Below, one piece after another: positions 1 to 7,543 of a stretch of DNA of 44,754 nt. Numbering within the stretch: position 1 is the stretch's first letter; every line of letters starts with the position of its first letter. Below the pieces are notes generated by a model. The model was not told where the DNA came from, searched no databases, and worked only from the letters and a program-made list of their open reading frames with translations. Source of the stretch: Clostridium arbusti SL206 (lineage in GTDB: Bacteria; Bacillota; Clostridia; Clostridiales; Clostridiaceae); contig NZ_BAEV01000022.1 of assembly GCF_000246895.1 (NCBI RefSeq), forward strand, positions 1 through 44,754, given 5' to 3'. Both the position numbers and the translations under genes were made by a program.

Positions 1-1
1 T

Positions 2-23
2 GGACTACCATAATAGGTAGTCC
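2..23 (-). terminator. Hairpin terminator downstream of spoIIR
   Basis: An 8-bp perfect stem (GGACTACC / GGTAGTCC, 6-nt loop) lies just after the spoIIR stop codon on the minus strand. Any U-run following it would fall outside the window, so termination is likely but not fully shown. Confidence 0.6.
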
Positions 24-29
24 TACTTT

Positions 30-773
30 TTACATATCCTTTTGTATAGAATTTCCTATCTTTTTAACCTCGTCTACTATTTTAAACTTAACAACTATTT
101 TTTGATTGTTCTCTTTCTTATTATCATCTTTTTTGTCATCTTTCTTGTTACCATCTTTATTAGCATCTTGTGAATTATCTACCATTTGGTACTCCTCTTT
201 ACTCAAAGTACTTTTCATTTCATCTTGAGTTTTTTGAACTTCTACATTACCCTTTGTAATATCGGTAAAGCAAAGAGGTGGAAACATTACACACCACCAG
301 TTATGTCCTTTAGCACTACCTATTAAAATTCTATAAGCCTCATATCGTCCCTGTGGAAGAACTATAGCCCCATAGGATTTAACAGGAAAATCTACATTAG
401 CTAATTCTGTTTTAACAGAATAATTATATCCATTTTCTCTTATTACACTTTCAGCTATTTCATTAATATTTTTATCATATTTTTTCAATATTTCTCTAGA
501 TTCATCAATACTTTTAGAATTGCTCATCTTAGGAGCAATATATGCTAATACTTTATCTCTAACTTTAAGTTTTAAAGCCTGATCTTCATTAGAATCACTG
601 TTAGCTAAAACATGAAATCTTATTATTTTTTTAGCTATACTCTGCTGTCTTGCCAATTGATTAGATTCCTTAGCCTGAACCTTTGTAGTGAAATTGGTTG
701 TATTCTTATTATAATTCCAAACTAACATACCGCTAAATAATATTGCTGCTATGAAAATTATACTCTTTTTCAT
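30..773 (-). CDS. spoIIR: Stage II sporulation protein R (SpoIIR)
   Basis: SpoIIR is the forespore signalling protein that triggers processing of pro-SigE in the mother cell by the protease SpoIIGA. The 247-residue product has an N-terminal hydrophobic signal/anchor (about residues 4-20). The family core follows: the IRFHVLANSDS block (residues about 51-61) and the region around SYGAIVLPQGRYEAY and the NWWCVMFPPLCF segment near residues 157-168. The last ~50 residues are a Lys/Asp/Asn-rich low-complexity tail ending in a short hydrophobic-charged stretch, which is variable in the family. The start is the ATG at 773 with a GGGGGAG ribosome site just upstream. It is monocistronic, with a candidate SigF promoter ahead and a hairpin behind. 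Identification is confident. Confidence 0.93.
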   Translation of the reverse strand: MKKSIIFIAAILFSGMLVWNYNKNTTNFTTKVQAKESNQLARQQSIAKKIIRFHVLANSDSNEDQALKLKVRDKVLAYIAPKMSNSKSIDESREILKKYDKNINEIAESVIRENGYNYSVKTELANVDFPVKSYGAIVLPQGRYEAYRILIGSAKGHNWWCVMFPPLCFTDITKGNVEVQKTQDEMKSTLSKEEYQMVDNSQDANKDGNKKDDKKDDNKKENNQKIVVKFKIVDEVKKIGNSIQKDM

Positions 774-807
774 TAATGACTCCCCCTAAAACAATGATTA
801 TATTGTA

Positions 808-836
808 AATTATTTCCATAGTTTCTATTTATATTC
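808..836 (-). promoter_or_regulatory. Candidate SigF promoter of spoIIR
   Basis: On the minus strand, a -10 GGAAATAATT (808-817) fits the SigF pattern GGnnAnAnTT. A GAATA (832-836) lies 14 nt upstream as a possible -35. The position is about 35 nt upstream of the spoIIR start, and spoIIR is a known SigF target. The -35 spacing is slightly short, so this is tentative. Confidence 0.42.
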
Positions 837-898
837 ACCCTTTGTGAAAAATTTTTTTATTTAGGTTATAAATTAATATTTATGACAAAAATAAGTAA

Positions 899-1049
899 GG
901 CATATGAAAATAAATAATAAGTCAAAGATAGGTTGTATATTTTGAATCTTACAAGGAAACAGGTCCTGATGATAGTGGTGCTATCAGAGGGTAGGGTTCT
1001 GTTAACGTAGTAGGATTCAAAATAGACTAGTTATTTATTTGAAGATGCC
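899..1049 (+). mobile_element. MITE-like element, copy 1 (full length, 151 bp)
   Basis: The left end is GGCATATGAAAATAAATA and the right end is TTATTTATTTGAAGATGCC, forming imperfect terminal inverted repeats. It is flanked by an exact 3-bp duplication TAA (896-898 and 1050-1052). The interior has nested complementary arms around a TGATAG/CTATCA hairpin. The right end runs into the 5' side of the LysM gene and supplies in-frame TTG and ATG codons. Confidence 0.85.
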
Positions 1050-1110
1050 TAATAGCACTAATGCATCTTTTTCTTATTTTAAGATGTTATATAAAGGAGA
1101 TATTAAATCT

Positions 1111-1524
1111 ATGAAAAAGATATTAATTGAACTTTTAGGTCTCAATATAAACAAGACAAATGAGGAGAATAGGACATTTAAAGTTGGGATACTTTCCACG
1201 CTGCTACTAGAGCTTGGAATTATAACCACCTTATTTAGAAATAGAGATGGTAATTCAATAAAATTTATATTACTGATCATAATTATTGCCATTACTTGTA
1301 TATTAATGCTAATTTCTATAAGATTATATGAAATATTTATATATTTAAGGGCAGATTATATTGTTTACACTATAAAAACTGGAGACAATTTATTGAGTAT
1401 ATCAGAAAAGTTTCTACCTGAGTGTAACCCCTGGAGAACAGCAGACCTTATTAAAATCAAAAATAATATTAATGAAACATTATATATAGGGCAAAAAATA
1501 TTAATCCCCACAAAGAAAATTTAA
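1111..1524 (+). CDS. Small membrane-anchored LysM protein
   Basis: A 137-residue protein with a polar N-terminal stretch and two adjacent hydrophobic segments (about residues 24-40 and 50-74). A C-terminal LysM domain follows, starting at YTIKTGDNLLSISEKF and closing with the typical LYIGQKILIP motif. LysM binds peptidoglycan or chitin-like glycans, so this is probably a cell-wall-facing membrane protein. The start chosen is the ATG at 1111, preceded by AAAGGAGA at a 10-nt distance. The frame stays open upstream to 1039, but those 24 codons begin inside the MITE-like element and lack a ribosome site. No specific function can be assigned. Some clostridial LysM proteins have cell-division or sporulation roles. 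Confidence 0.75.
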   Translation: MKKILIELLGLNINKTNEENRTFKVGILSTLLLELGIITTLFRNRDGNSIKFILLIIIIAITCILMLISIRLYEIFIYLRADYIVYTIKTGDNLLSISEKFLPECNPWRTADLIKIKNNINETLYIGQKILIPTKKI

Positions 1525-1625
1525 TAATCTAGTAAATAACTTATATAATATTTTCAGATTCAATTAAATTTAACTAATTTGTAGTATAATAATAACATAA
1601 AAAATGATTTAGGAGGTATTTATGT

Positions 1626-2510
1626 ATGAACGAGTCAGAAATTATCAATTATATTGAGCAATCTAACAGGTTACCTAAAATAAATAGAGAATTTACTAAT
1701 ATAATTTCTATACTAGACACTTCCAATAATTTTGATATAGATAAACTTATAGATGAAATATCAAAGTGGCCAACCTTGAAGACTTCACTTCTCACAGTTA
1801 TTAATTCTGGTTATTTCAAAATACCAAGAAAAGTTTATACACTAAAAGATTCCGTAATGTATTTAGGAATAAAAACAATTAATCGATTAGTGTTATCATA
1901 TTTAATTAAATGCTTACTTCCCGACACACTTGGAAGATCGGATATAATTGATAGAACGAAGTATTTAAAACATTGCTTAGGAACTTCTATTGCAGCTACT
2001 ATGATAGCAGATAAACTTGGCATAGAAGATAAATATAAATATTTCGCCTATGGCTTAATTCACGACATTGGAAATGCTGTACTTGACATATGCTTGCCTG
2101 GAATTATTAATGAAGTTGTAAAAATTCAGCTAAAAGGAGTTCATCAAATTATCGCTGAAAGAACAGTAATGGAAGGCTGCACTCATTCTGATATTGGTAG
2201 TTGGTTATGTAAAAAGTGGAATTTACCAGAAGATGTAAATACAGCAGTAGCGTATCATCATACTCCTTTGCTTGCAACTAAATATAAAGAAGAAGCTAAG
2301 ATTATGAATATAGCAGATTCCATTAGTACTCTGTATTATGAAAAACTACTATCTCTTAACACCTTATACGTATTAAATGAAACAGTAGCTGATTCTTTAG
2401 GGATTACAATGGATGATATTGAAAAGATAAGCAAAGAATTACCAGATAAAGTTGAAGAAATGATGAAAATAATAAATCCATCAATTTTCAATTCACAATT
2501 AGTAAGTTAG
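1626..2510 (+). CDS. HDOD domain protein
   Basis: The 294-residue protein matches the HDOD (HD-related output) domain. It has the N-terminal helical start with RLPKINREF, the VINSGYFKIPRKVYTLKDSV block typical of HDOD, and a degenerate HD motif in YGLIHDIGNAVLD (about residues 142-154). A second histidine pair, AYHHTPLL, lies at about 209-216. HDOD proteins are usually signalling or scaffold proteins in motility, c-di-GMP or stress networks and are mostly not active phosphohydrolases. The start ATG at 1626 follows AGGAGGT. An overlapping ATG at 1622 is out of frame. It stands alone on the plus strand, so the partner or pathway is unknown. Confidence 0.82.
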   Translation: MNESEIINYIEQSNRLPKINREFTNIISILDTSNNFDIDKLIDEISKWPTLKTSLLTVINSGYFKIPRKVYTLKDSVMYLGIKTINRLVLSYLIKCLLPDTLGRSDIIDRTKYLKHCLGTSIAATMIADKLGIEDKYKYFAYGLIHDIGNAVLDICLPGIINEVVKIQLKGVHQIIAERTVMEGCTHSDIGSWLCKKWNLPEDVNTAVAYHHTPLLATKYKEEAKIMNIADSISTLYYEKLLSLNTLYVLNETVADSLGITMDDIEKISKELPDKVEEMMKIINPSIFNSQLVS

Positions 2511-2528
2511 TAACTATATATTTATCTT

Positions 2529-2558
2529 GTGATAGATTATTAAAAATAATCTAATCAC
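2529..2558. terminator. Hairpin after the HDOD gene
   Basis: Arms GTGAT plus AGATTATT pair with AATAATCT plus ATCAC around a 3-nt loop. The hairpin lies 19 nt after the HDOD stop codon. The following U-run is weak, so its terminator role is only likely. Confidence 0.4.
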
Positions 2559-2694
2559 TTCATCAATTATGTAAACGTTAAATAAAAAACCCTAATAACA
2601 ATCATAATAATCACACACTCTCATAACCAAAACAATTGTTATAATTTTACTTTTAATATATATAATTTTTACTTTTGTAATCATTGAGTATAAA

Positions 2695-3537
2695 TTATAC
2701 AGTTCTAGTTATATATACTTCATCATATTTTTCTTTCATATATTCAAAACACAACTGAGCTTTTAGCATATCCTCAAAGAAAGCAAAAATAGTAGGCCCA
2801 CTTCCACTCATCATAGATCCTAACGCGCCATATCCATTCATAGAATCCTTAATATTTTTTAATATAGTATGTTTTCTATAAGTAACATTTTCAAGTAAAT
2901 TCTTCATGTTATCACCTATAAATTGTAAATCACCACTTTCCATAGCCTCTATTAATTTTTCCGTTTCTGGATGTTTAAAAGCCTTCTCAATATCAAAGCT
3001 CTTATAGACTTCTTTTGTAGATACACCAAAATTTGGTTTAACTAATATCAATATTTTATCTTTGAATGGTTTTAAAGGTGTAATCTTTTCCCCTATACCC
3101 TCACAAAGTGCAGTTCCTCCTAGTATACAATAGGGTACATCTGCCCCTAGTTTAAGTCCAAGCTCCATAAGTCTTTCATCAGATACGTCAATATTAAAAA
3201 TATCTCTCATAGCCTTTAGCACTGCTGCTGCATCTGTACTCCCCCCAGCAAGACCTGCTGCTACTGGTATATTTTTATTTATTGCAATGCTAACTCCATC
3301 CTTTATGTTATAGGTATCTATAAAAAGCTTAGCCGCCTTATAAGCTATATTCTTTTCATCATTAGGTACATATGATTTATCACAGCTTAGCTCAATTCCA
3401 TTTTCAATTCTGTTTACATCTATTAGATCATATAAGTCAATTGTCTGCATTATCATTTTTAATAGATGATACCCATCTTCTCTTTTACCAACTATATCTA
3501 AGGATATATTAATCTTCCCATATGCTTTAAGTAACAT
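2695..3537 (-). CDS. ispE: 4-diphosphocytidyl-2-C-methyl-D-erythritol kinase (IspE)
   Basis: IspE phosphorylates CDP-methylerythritol with ATP in the non-mevalonate (MEP) isoprenoid pathway. The 280-residue product has the usual family length and the GHMP-kinase motifs. The N-terminal substrate region is KAYGKINISLDIVGKREDGY, the ATP-binding glycine loop is PVAAGLAGGSTDAAAVL (about residues 92-108), and the C-terminal GHMP motif is LGSMMSGSGPTIFAF (about 239-253). The start at 3537 follows GGAGG. It keeps the clostridial/bacillar synteny near veg and yabG. Identification is secure. Confidence 0.96.
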   Translation of the reverse strand: MLLKAYGKINISLDIVGKREDGYHLLKMIMQTIDLYDLIDVNRIENGIELSCDKSYVPNDEKNIAYKAAKLFIDTYNIKDGVSIAINKNIPVAAGLAGGSTDAAAVLKAMRDIFNIDVSDERLMELGLKLGADVPYCILGGTALCEGIGEKITPLKPFKDKILILVKPNFGVSTKEVYKSFDIEKAFKHPETEKLIEAMESGDLQFIGDNMKNLLENVTYRKHTILKNIKDSMNGYGALGSMMSGSGPTIFAFFEDMLKAQLCFEYMKEKYDEVYITRTV

Positions 3538-3582
3538 TTTTTAGCCTCCGTATAACAAAATCATATTTATTAACTTTATTAT

Positions 3583-3628
3583 AACAAAAAAAACCTTCTA
3601 ACACATATGTGTTAAAAGGATTTTTTGT
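3583..3628. terminator. Bidirectional terminator hairpin between sipL and ispE
   Basis: The palindromic core TAACACATATGTGTTA (3599-3614) is extended by AACAAAAAAAACCTT and AAGGaTTTTTTGTT arms, giving U-runs on either strand. It lies downstream of sipL, beyond the inserted MITE copy 2, and upstream of ispE. Confidence 0.7.
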
Positions 3629-3675
3629 TAATACAAAAATATCCGTATACTATATTTGACCTATTATTTCTTTTA

Positions 3676-3833
3676 GGCATGTGAAAATAAATAACAAGTG
3701 AAAGATGCGACGTATATTTTGAATTATACAAGGAAACAGGTTCTGATGATAGTGGTGCTATCAGAAGGTTATGTTAACGTAGTATAATTCATAATAGACT
3801 AGTATACTGACTAGTTATTTATTTGAAGATGCC
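3676..3833 (+). mobile_element. MITE-like element, copy 2 (full length, 158 bp)
   Basis: The ends are GGCATGTG... and ...GAAGATGCC, flanked by an exact TTA duplication (3673-3675, 3834-3836). The inner arms GAATTATAC and GTATAATTC are perfectly complementary yet differ from other copies. It starts 7 nt after the sipL stop codon and precedes the sipL terminator, so it lies in the sipL 3' UTR. Confidence 0.88.
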
Positions 3834-3842
3834 TTAACTATT

Positions 3843-5405
3843 TTATATAGCCGCTCTTCCAGGAATTATAAGTTTTTGTCCTGGTAAAATATAATCTGGA
3901 TTTTCTATATTATTAATGTTTACTATGGATTCAACAGTTGTAAAATATACTTTAGCAATTTTCCATAAGCTATCTCCTGTTTGAGTTGTATATATGGTAA
4001 CACTAGCCTTTTTCTTAGGCTTCTCGCCCTCTATAGGAACTACATTTATAAGAAAATCTTTATTGGAATTATAATTTACTCTTCCAGAAACAGATACAAT
4101 GGCTTTAATAGCTATAGTATTAGCTTCAATGGATGCCTCTATATTCTCTAGATTTCCTTTAGCAATAGAAGTCATCTCTATTTTAGAACCTGGCATATCA
4201 ATACTGCAACTGAAAGGAATATCTTCGTTTAATGAACTAATAGCATTATTCTCATCATTTGTCTTATAAATAACTGATGTATTCACTATACCTTCTATTG
4301 ATAATTTATCCTCTACTAGTTTTTTATCCGTTATAGATACTTTTCCTACAGCTAGAATCACATCAGTTGGTACAGCATTTTCTTCTTTAATTTCAAGATT
4401 TTCTTTAACTATATTCTCAGTAGTTGCCTTATCATATACTTGATTGAATTCATAGTCTCTCTTCTCTATTTTAAGACTTAAATCTGGTGAGTAGGCATCT
4501 TGTATAACATCCACATTTTCTTTGCTCTGTGCCTTTATATTAGCTTTTATCAGTGCCTCTACATCTACATTCCTATTTTCACCTAAGTCATCTTCCTTAA
4601 TGTTGCACTCTGTAGCATCCACGGTAAAATCTCCAAATACATTCATAGTTGGATTTACCCCTTCAAATTCCACTTCTTGACTTAAAAGCACATCATCAGA
4701 TAAATTAAATATTTCGCCATTATCTTTTCCCTTATATAACACATTTACCTGTGCGAATGCTTCTAATTCTAACTTTCCCTCTAATACTTTTATCTGTTTC
4801 TTGTGAACATTAACATCATATTTTAGTATGTTTGCAATCTGAGGATTCTCCATTGGAACTTGCAGGTGAGACTTAGCAACTAAATCTATTGATTTATTTC
4901 CAGCTATTTTATCTATGGAAGTTTGACTTTTTAAAAATTGTACATCTCCAAGCCCTGTAACATCTTTAACAATTTCTAGGTCATTTTCACTGAATACTTC
5001 TGACTTTAACTTAATTATTCCTTCAACAGATATCTTTCTTTCATTTACAGCATTACAATTCATATGTTCTACATAAAAATCTGTATCTGCAAGCATTTTA
5101 TGAGCTGCACCTTCTATTTCTACATAATTGCTGAATTTAGCTGCATAAGAAACTCCACAAATCTCACTACCTTCTTCTGTCTTTCCTAAATACACCACAT
5201 CAAATTCTACTTGCCCCTCTAAATATACCTTGTCCTGCATTACCTCTGTGTTCGATATGGAAGGTTTTGCATCTACCATGAGTATTTTTAATACATCTGG
5301 CTGAGTATCTGGTATAATATACTCTTCTTGCACCACAGTATCAGCTGTATTTTCCCCAAGCAACTGTTCATATTGTATATTTTCTTTTACTAATTCTATA
5401 GCCAT
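3843..5405 (-). CDS. sipL: SipL-type spore coat morphogenetic protein (DUF3794 + LysM)
   Basis: The 520-residue length and architecture match SipL, the SpoIVA-interacting protein of Clostridia. Repeated DUF3794 (SPOCS-like) domains fill about residues 1-460. They show the QEEYIIPDTQPDVLKIL N-terminal signature and repeated V-x-Y-K/G-x-x-(D/E) segments. A C-terminal LysM follows (TTQTGDSLWKIAKVYF to LPGQKLIIPGRAAI, about residues 473-520). In C. difficile, SipL binds SpoIVA through LysM and is needed for coat attachment around the forespore. It acts in the mother cell and is expected to be SigE-controlled. The start at 5405 follows AGGAGGGATAAC. A MITE-like copy lies 25 bp upstream, and another sits just after its stop. 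Confidence 0.9.
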   Translation of the reverse strand: MAIELVKENIQYEQLLGENTADTVVQEEYIIPDTQPDVLKILMVDAKPSISNTEVMQDKVYLEGQVEFDVVYLGKTEEGSEICGVSYAAKFSNYVEIEGAAHKMLADTDFYVEHMNCNAVNERKISVEGIIKLKSEVFSENDLEIVKDVTGLGDVQFLKSQTSIDKIAGNKSIDLVAKSHLQVPMENPQIANILKYDVNVHKKQIKVLEGKLELEAFAQVNVLYKGKDNGEIFNLSDDVLLSQEVEFEGVNPTMNVFGDFTVDATECNIKEDDLGENRNVDVEALIKANIKAQSKENVDVIQDAYSPDLSLKIEKRDYEFNQVYDKATTENIVKENLEIKEENAVPTDVILAVGKVSITDKKLVEDKLSIEGIVNTSVIYKTNDENNAISSLNEDIPFSCSIDMPGSKIEMTSIAKGNLENIEASIEANTIAIKAIVSVSGRVNYNSNKDFLINVVPIEGEKPKKKASVTIYTTQTGDSLWKIAKVYFTTVESIVNINNIENPDYILPGQKLIIPGRAAI

Positions 5406-5430
5406 GTTATCCCTCCTATGAAATACCTAA

Positions 5431-5564
5431 GGTATCTGAAAATAACTAACAAGACAAAGATGCAACGGATATTTTGTATCATTCATACAAGGAAGCAATT
5501 TCTGATGATGCAGTATGATACGAAATAGACTAGCATACTGACTAATTATTTCTTTGAAGATACC
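5431..5564 (+). mobile_element. MITE-like element, copy 3 (divergent, 134 bp)
   Basis: The ends are GGTATCTGAAAATAACTAAC and ...TTTGAAGATACC. The flanks TAA and TTA differ by one base, so the duplication is not exact. The central hairpin is shortened, but the outer arms GTATCAT and ATGATAC remain perfectly complementary with a sequence unlike the other copies. It lies directly upstream of sipL, probably in its 5' leader. Confidence 0.75.
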
Positions 5565-5570
5565 TTATAT

Positions 5571-5601
5571 AATGTATATAACCATTTCATAAAAAATATG
5601 A
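5571..5601 (-). promoter_or_regulatory. Possible SigE promoter of sipL
   Basis: On the minus strand, TCATATT (5595-5601) fits the SigE -35 consensus KMATATT, and TATACATT (5571-5578) fits CATACAnT with one mismatch. The 16-nt spacing is a little longer than usual. If it is real, transcription starts just before MITE copy 3, which would then form the sipL leader. Confidence 0.33.
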
Positions 5602-5753
5602 TAACTTTATTATTTTTTTAATAATATATATTATCTTTGTTGTTAAAACAAGATGGTAAAAGTAACTTTTATATATTTCTACATGTTTACTTAAGTTTCA
5701 CCATTCTTCTTTATATATCACTAATTTTTATATTTTAAAAGTCACTAAATTTA

Positions 5754-5782
5754 TTGACAAAGATCATAATATGACGTATTAT
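5754..5782 (+). promoter_or_regulatory. SigA-type promoter for a candidate small RNA
   Basis: A consensus -35 TTGACA (5754-5759) and a -10 TATTAT (5777-5782) are separated by exactly 17 nt. No gene follows on this strand. A terminator hairpin follows about 63 nt after the -10. Confidence 0.6.
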
Positions 5783-5788
5783 AGAAAC

Positions 5789-5876
5789 TGGTTATTGACC
5801 ATATAACCTCTCATAAATTCTCAATACCCTTTTATACCATAGTTGAAAGATGGAACCCACCATCTTTCTTTTTATT
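5789..5876 (+). ncRNA. Candidate small RNA (about 88 nt)
   Basis: The predicted transcript begins just after a consensus promoter and ends at a classic intrinsic terminator: GAAAGATGG (5845-5853) pairs with CCATCTTTC (5860-5868), followed by a U-run. Near the 5' end, GGTTAT and ATAACC form a second small hairpin (about 5791-5809). A single-stranded CCUC-bearing linker that could contact ribosome sites follows. I see no convincing ORF with a ribosome site. It does not match a family I can name. Existence is inferred from promoter and terminator only. Confidence 0.5.
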
Positions 5877-5887
5877 TAATTATCTAA

Positions 5888-5955
5888 GAGTTCTGTTGAC
5901 GCAGTACGATTTAAAATAGATTAGCATACTGCCTATTTATTTATTGGAATGTGCC
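5888..5955 (+). repeat. MITE-like element, copy 4 (right half only)
   Basis: This fragment starts in the interior (GTTCTGTTGACGCAGTA) and keeps the right end up to GAATGTGCC, followed by TAA. The left half is missing. It begins shortly after the terminator of the candidate small RNA. Confidence 0.7.
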
Positions 5956-6020
5956 TAAAATTATTACTAGTAAAAATAAAAATTTATTGATATAATAAAT
6001 TAATGACAACTATAAAAAAA

Positions 6021-6043
6021 ACGATACTAAAAACTAGTATCGT
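6021..6043 (-). terminator. Intrinsic terminator of veg
   Basis: ACGATACTA and TAGTATCGT form a 9-bp stem with a 5-nt loop. On the minus strand a run of eight U residues follows. It starts 7 nt beyond the veg stop codon. Confidence 0.85.
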
Positions 6044-6049
6044 CCTTTA

Positions 6050-6286
6050 TTATACTGAAAAATCTAATTGAACTGTCTTTGTTAATACATCCGAATAGCT
6101 ATATGTCACTTTCCTTTGGGTGTCCGATTCTAATCTAACTACGAATATACTAGGGTAAGTTTTTTCTATAACTCCATTATTGACCACAACTCTTTTTCTA
6201 CCGCTGTTTGCCTTGAGAACTACCTTTTCACCCAAATGATCCTCAATATTTCTCTTAATGGAATCTAAAACATTTACTTTTTCCAT
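6050..6286 (-). CDS. veg: Veg family protein
   Basis: A 78-residue Veg protein (DUF1021). It starts MEKVNVLDSIKRNIEDHLG and contains the family's basic SGRKRVVVNNGVIEKTYPSIFVV core. In Bacillus, Veg is an abundant small protein that stimulates biofilm gene expression and has been linked to spore outgrowth; its molecular action is unsettled. The start is the ATG at 6286 with an AAAGAGGG ribosome site. The frame remains open 32 codons further upstream, but those codons overlap the promoters. Two tandem consensus SigA promoters precede it, matching the strong expression known for veg. It sits between yabG and sipL/ispE, as in Bacillus synteny. Confidence 0.93.
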   Translation of the reverse strand: MEKVNVLDSIKRNIEDHLGEKVVLKANSGRKRVVVNNGVIEKTYPSIFVVRLESDTQRKVTYSYSDVLTKTVQLDFSV

Positions 6287-6313
6287 ACAAAACACCCTCT
6301 TTCCACATTTTAT

Positions 6314-6342
6314 ATTATACAATACAAATCCAATTATGTCAA
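6314..6342 (-). promoter_or_regulatory. Proximal SigA promoter of veg
   Basis: On the minus strand, perfect TTGACA (6337-6342) and TATAAT (6314-6319) are separated by 17 nt, which is full consensus. The -10 box lies about 28 nt upstream of the veg start. Confidence 0.8.
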
Positions 6343-6353
6343 GCAAACATATT

Positions 6354-6382
6354 ATTTTAACGTAAACAATACAACTTGTCAA
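6354..6382 (-). promoter_or_regulatory. Distal SigA promoter of veg
   Basis: A second TTGACA (6377-6382) with TAAAAT (6354-6359) at 17-nt spacing lies exactly 40 bp upstream of the proximal promoter. It gives veg tandem vegetative promoters. Confidence 0.65.
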
Positions 6383-6442
6383 GGTTAATTTTCTGTTAAT
6401 AAAATGAACCTCAAGCCATTTTTAAGCTTGAAGTTCCTTTTA

Positions 6443-7429
6443 CTAAAAAAAGGTAGACTTTGGATACCCTTCTCTACATTTACCTCTAGTTTGAAGACCA
6501 CCTACCCCTTTTGCTCCTGTTATAGTATTCTGAACAACTTCTTGTATATTCACTATTTCATCTATATTTGTATAAGCCACCTTTTGACATACAAAGACTG
6601 GATCTAGACAATGTATAAGCACTCTTTCTGGAGAACTTGCATAGTTAGCACCTGCATCCAATATAGCCTCATAACAAGACTGACAAGCTCCTGCATATAT
6701 AACCAAATTATCATAATTTGGCTCATAATCTCTTAGCCTTAAAACTGAATCAACGAAATACTTTGAATTTCTATAATTATTTAGATCTAAATAGTCATTT
6801 ATTCCCTTAGTAACGCCATCATGACCTGTTATAATCACAATATCTGGTTTAACTTTCTTTACTATATCAACTATTTTAGAAGGCTGTTCATACTCAGGAA
6901 TAACCTTTCCTACCGCCTCAATGGAAAGTTGCTTATATACTTTAAGACAAACCTCAAGGTATGTGGAATCTCCATCTATATGCAATATCTTACCTGGTCT
7001 GTGAAATACCATGCTATTAGTATTATTAATTGAGGCAAGCTTAATCTTCTTTAAATCCCGATAGTCACTTTCTTCCACAGCTGCACTTTCTACGCCACTT
7101 CTACTACTTCTACTACTCTTAGCTTCTTTTTTACTTTTACTGCTTCTTTTGCTTCTACTACTTCTATTTACAAAATTTCTACTACTATTTCTAGAACTGA
7201 TTATCTTCTTTATAGATTCATTAACTTTCCTATTAAAAACTATATCCGATGCCCCAAGACCATCCTCATCAATCTGTTCAAGATCTTCCATGGGAGCATC
7301 TGCTACTATTCTCAAATTAACTCCATTAAGAACATATATAATACCTTTATCTGTATCCTTAATATCAATAATCTTAAAGGTTATATCCTTGTCGTAAGAC
7401 TTCCTTACTACAATATCACCGATTTTCAT
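6443..7429 (-). CDS. yabG: Sporulation-specific protease YabG
   Basis: The 328-residue protein matches YabG (peptidase family U57), which processes coat proteins during spore maturation. In C. difficile it is also needed for trimming of cortex-germination proteins. Visible family features are the N-terminal KIGDIVVRKSYDKDITFKI barrel-like segment, GKILHIDGDSTYLEVC (about residues 167-182), the DIVIITGHDGVT block, and the cysteine/histidine-bearing YAGACQSCYEAILDAGA. A Ser/Arg/Lys-rich low-complexity insert (about residues 80-115) separates the N-terminal domain from the core. The start at 7429 has GGAGTGAGG upstream. A very good SigK-type promoter precedes it. Confidence 0.93.
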   Translation of the reverse strand: MKIGDIVVRKSYDKDITFKIIDIKDTDKGIIYVLNGVNLRIVADAPMEDLEQIDEDGLGASDIVFNRKVNESIKKIISSRNSSRNFVNRSSRSKRSSKSKKEAKSSRSSRSGVESAAVEESDYRDLKKIKLASINNTNSMVFHRPGKILHIDGDSTYLEVCLKVYKQLSIEAVGKVIPEYEQPSKIVDIVKKVKPDIVIITGHDGVTKGINDYLDLNNYRNSKYFVDSVLRLRDYEPNYDNLVIYAGACQSCYEAILDAGANYASSPERVLIHCLDPVFVCQKVAYTNIDEIVNIQEVVQNTITGAKGVGGLQTRGKCREGYPKSTFF

Positions 7430-7455
7430 GACCTCACTCCATAAAATTACTATTA

Positions 7456-7484
7456 TATTTTATGAAAGATAATCGCACAATGTG
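7456..7484 (-). promoter_or_regulatory. SigK-type promoter of yabG
   Basis: On the minus strand, -35 CACA (7481-7484), a 16-nt spacer and -10 CATAAAATA (7456-7464) match the SigK consensus (mACm, N16-17, CATAnnnTA). yabG is SigK-dependent in Bacillus. The promoter follows directly after the terminator of the upstream cotS gene. Confidence 0.7.
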
Positions 7485-7486
7485 AA

Positions 7487-7522
7487 AAGTCATGTAAAAT
7501 ACAAATTATATTTACATGACTT
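7487..7522 (-). terminator. Terminator of the first cotS-type gene
   Basis: AAGTCATGTAAA and TTTACATGACTT form a 12-bp perfect stem with a 12-nt loop, followed by a short U-run on the minus strand. It separates the cotS transcript from yabG. Confidence 0.7.
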
Positions 7523-7543
7523 AATTAATTATCATATAATATT

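Noticed and set aside
966-991. CTGATGA inside the MITE as a hammerhead ribozyme core
   Set aside because: The downstream GAAA and cleavage-site elements are missing in the right order, and the motif is simply one arm of the TGATAG/CTATCA hairpin. Copies 6 and 12 lack it.
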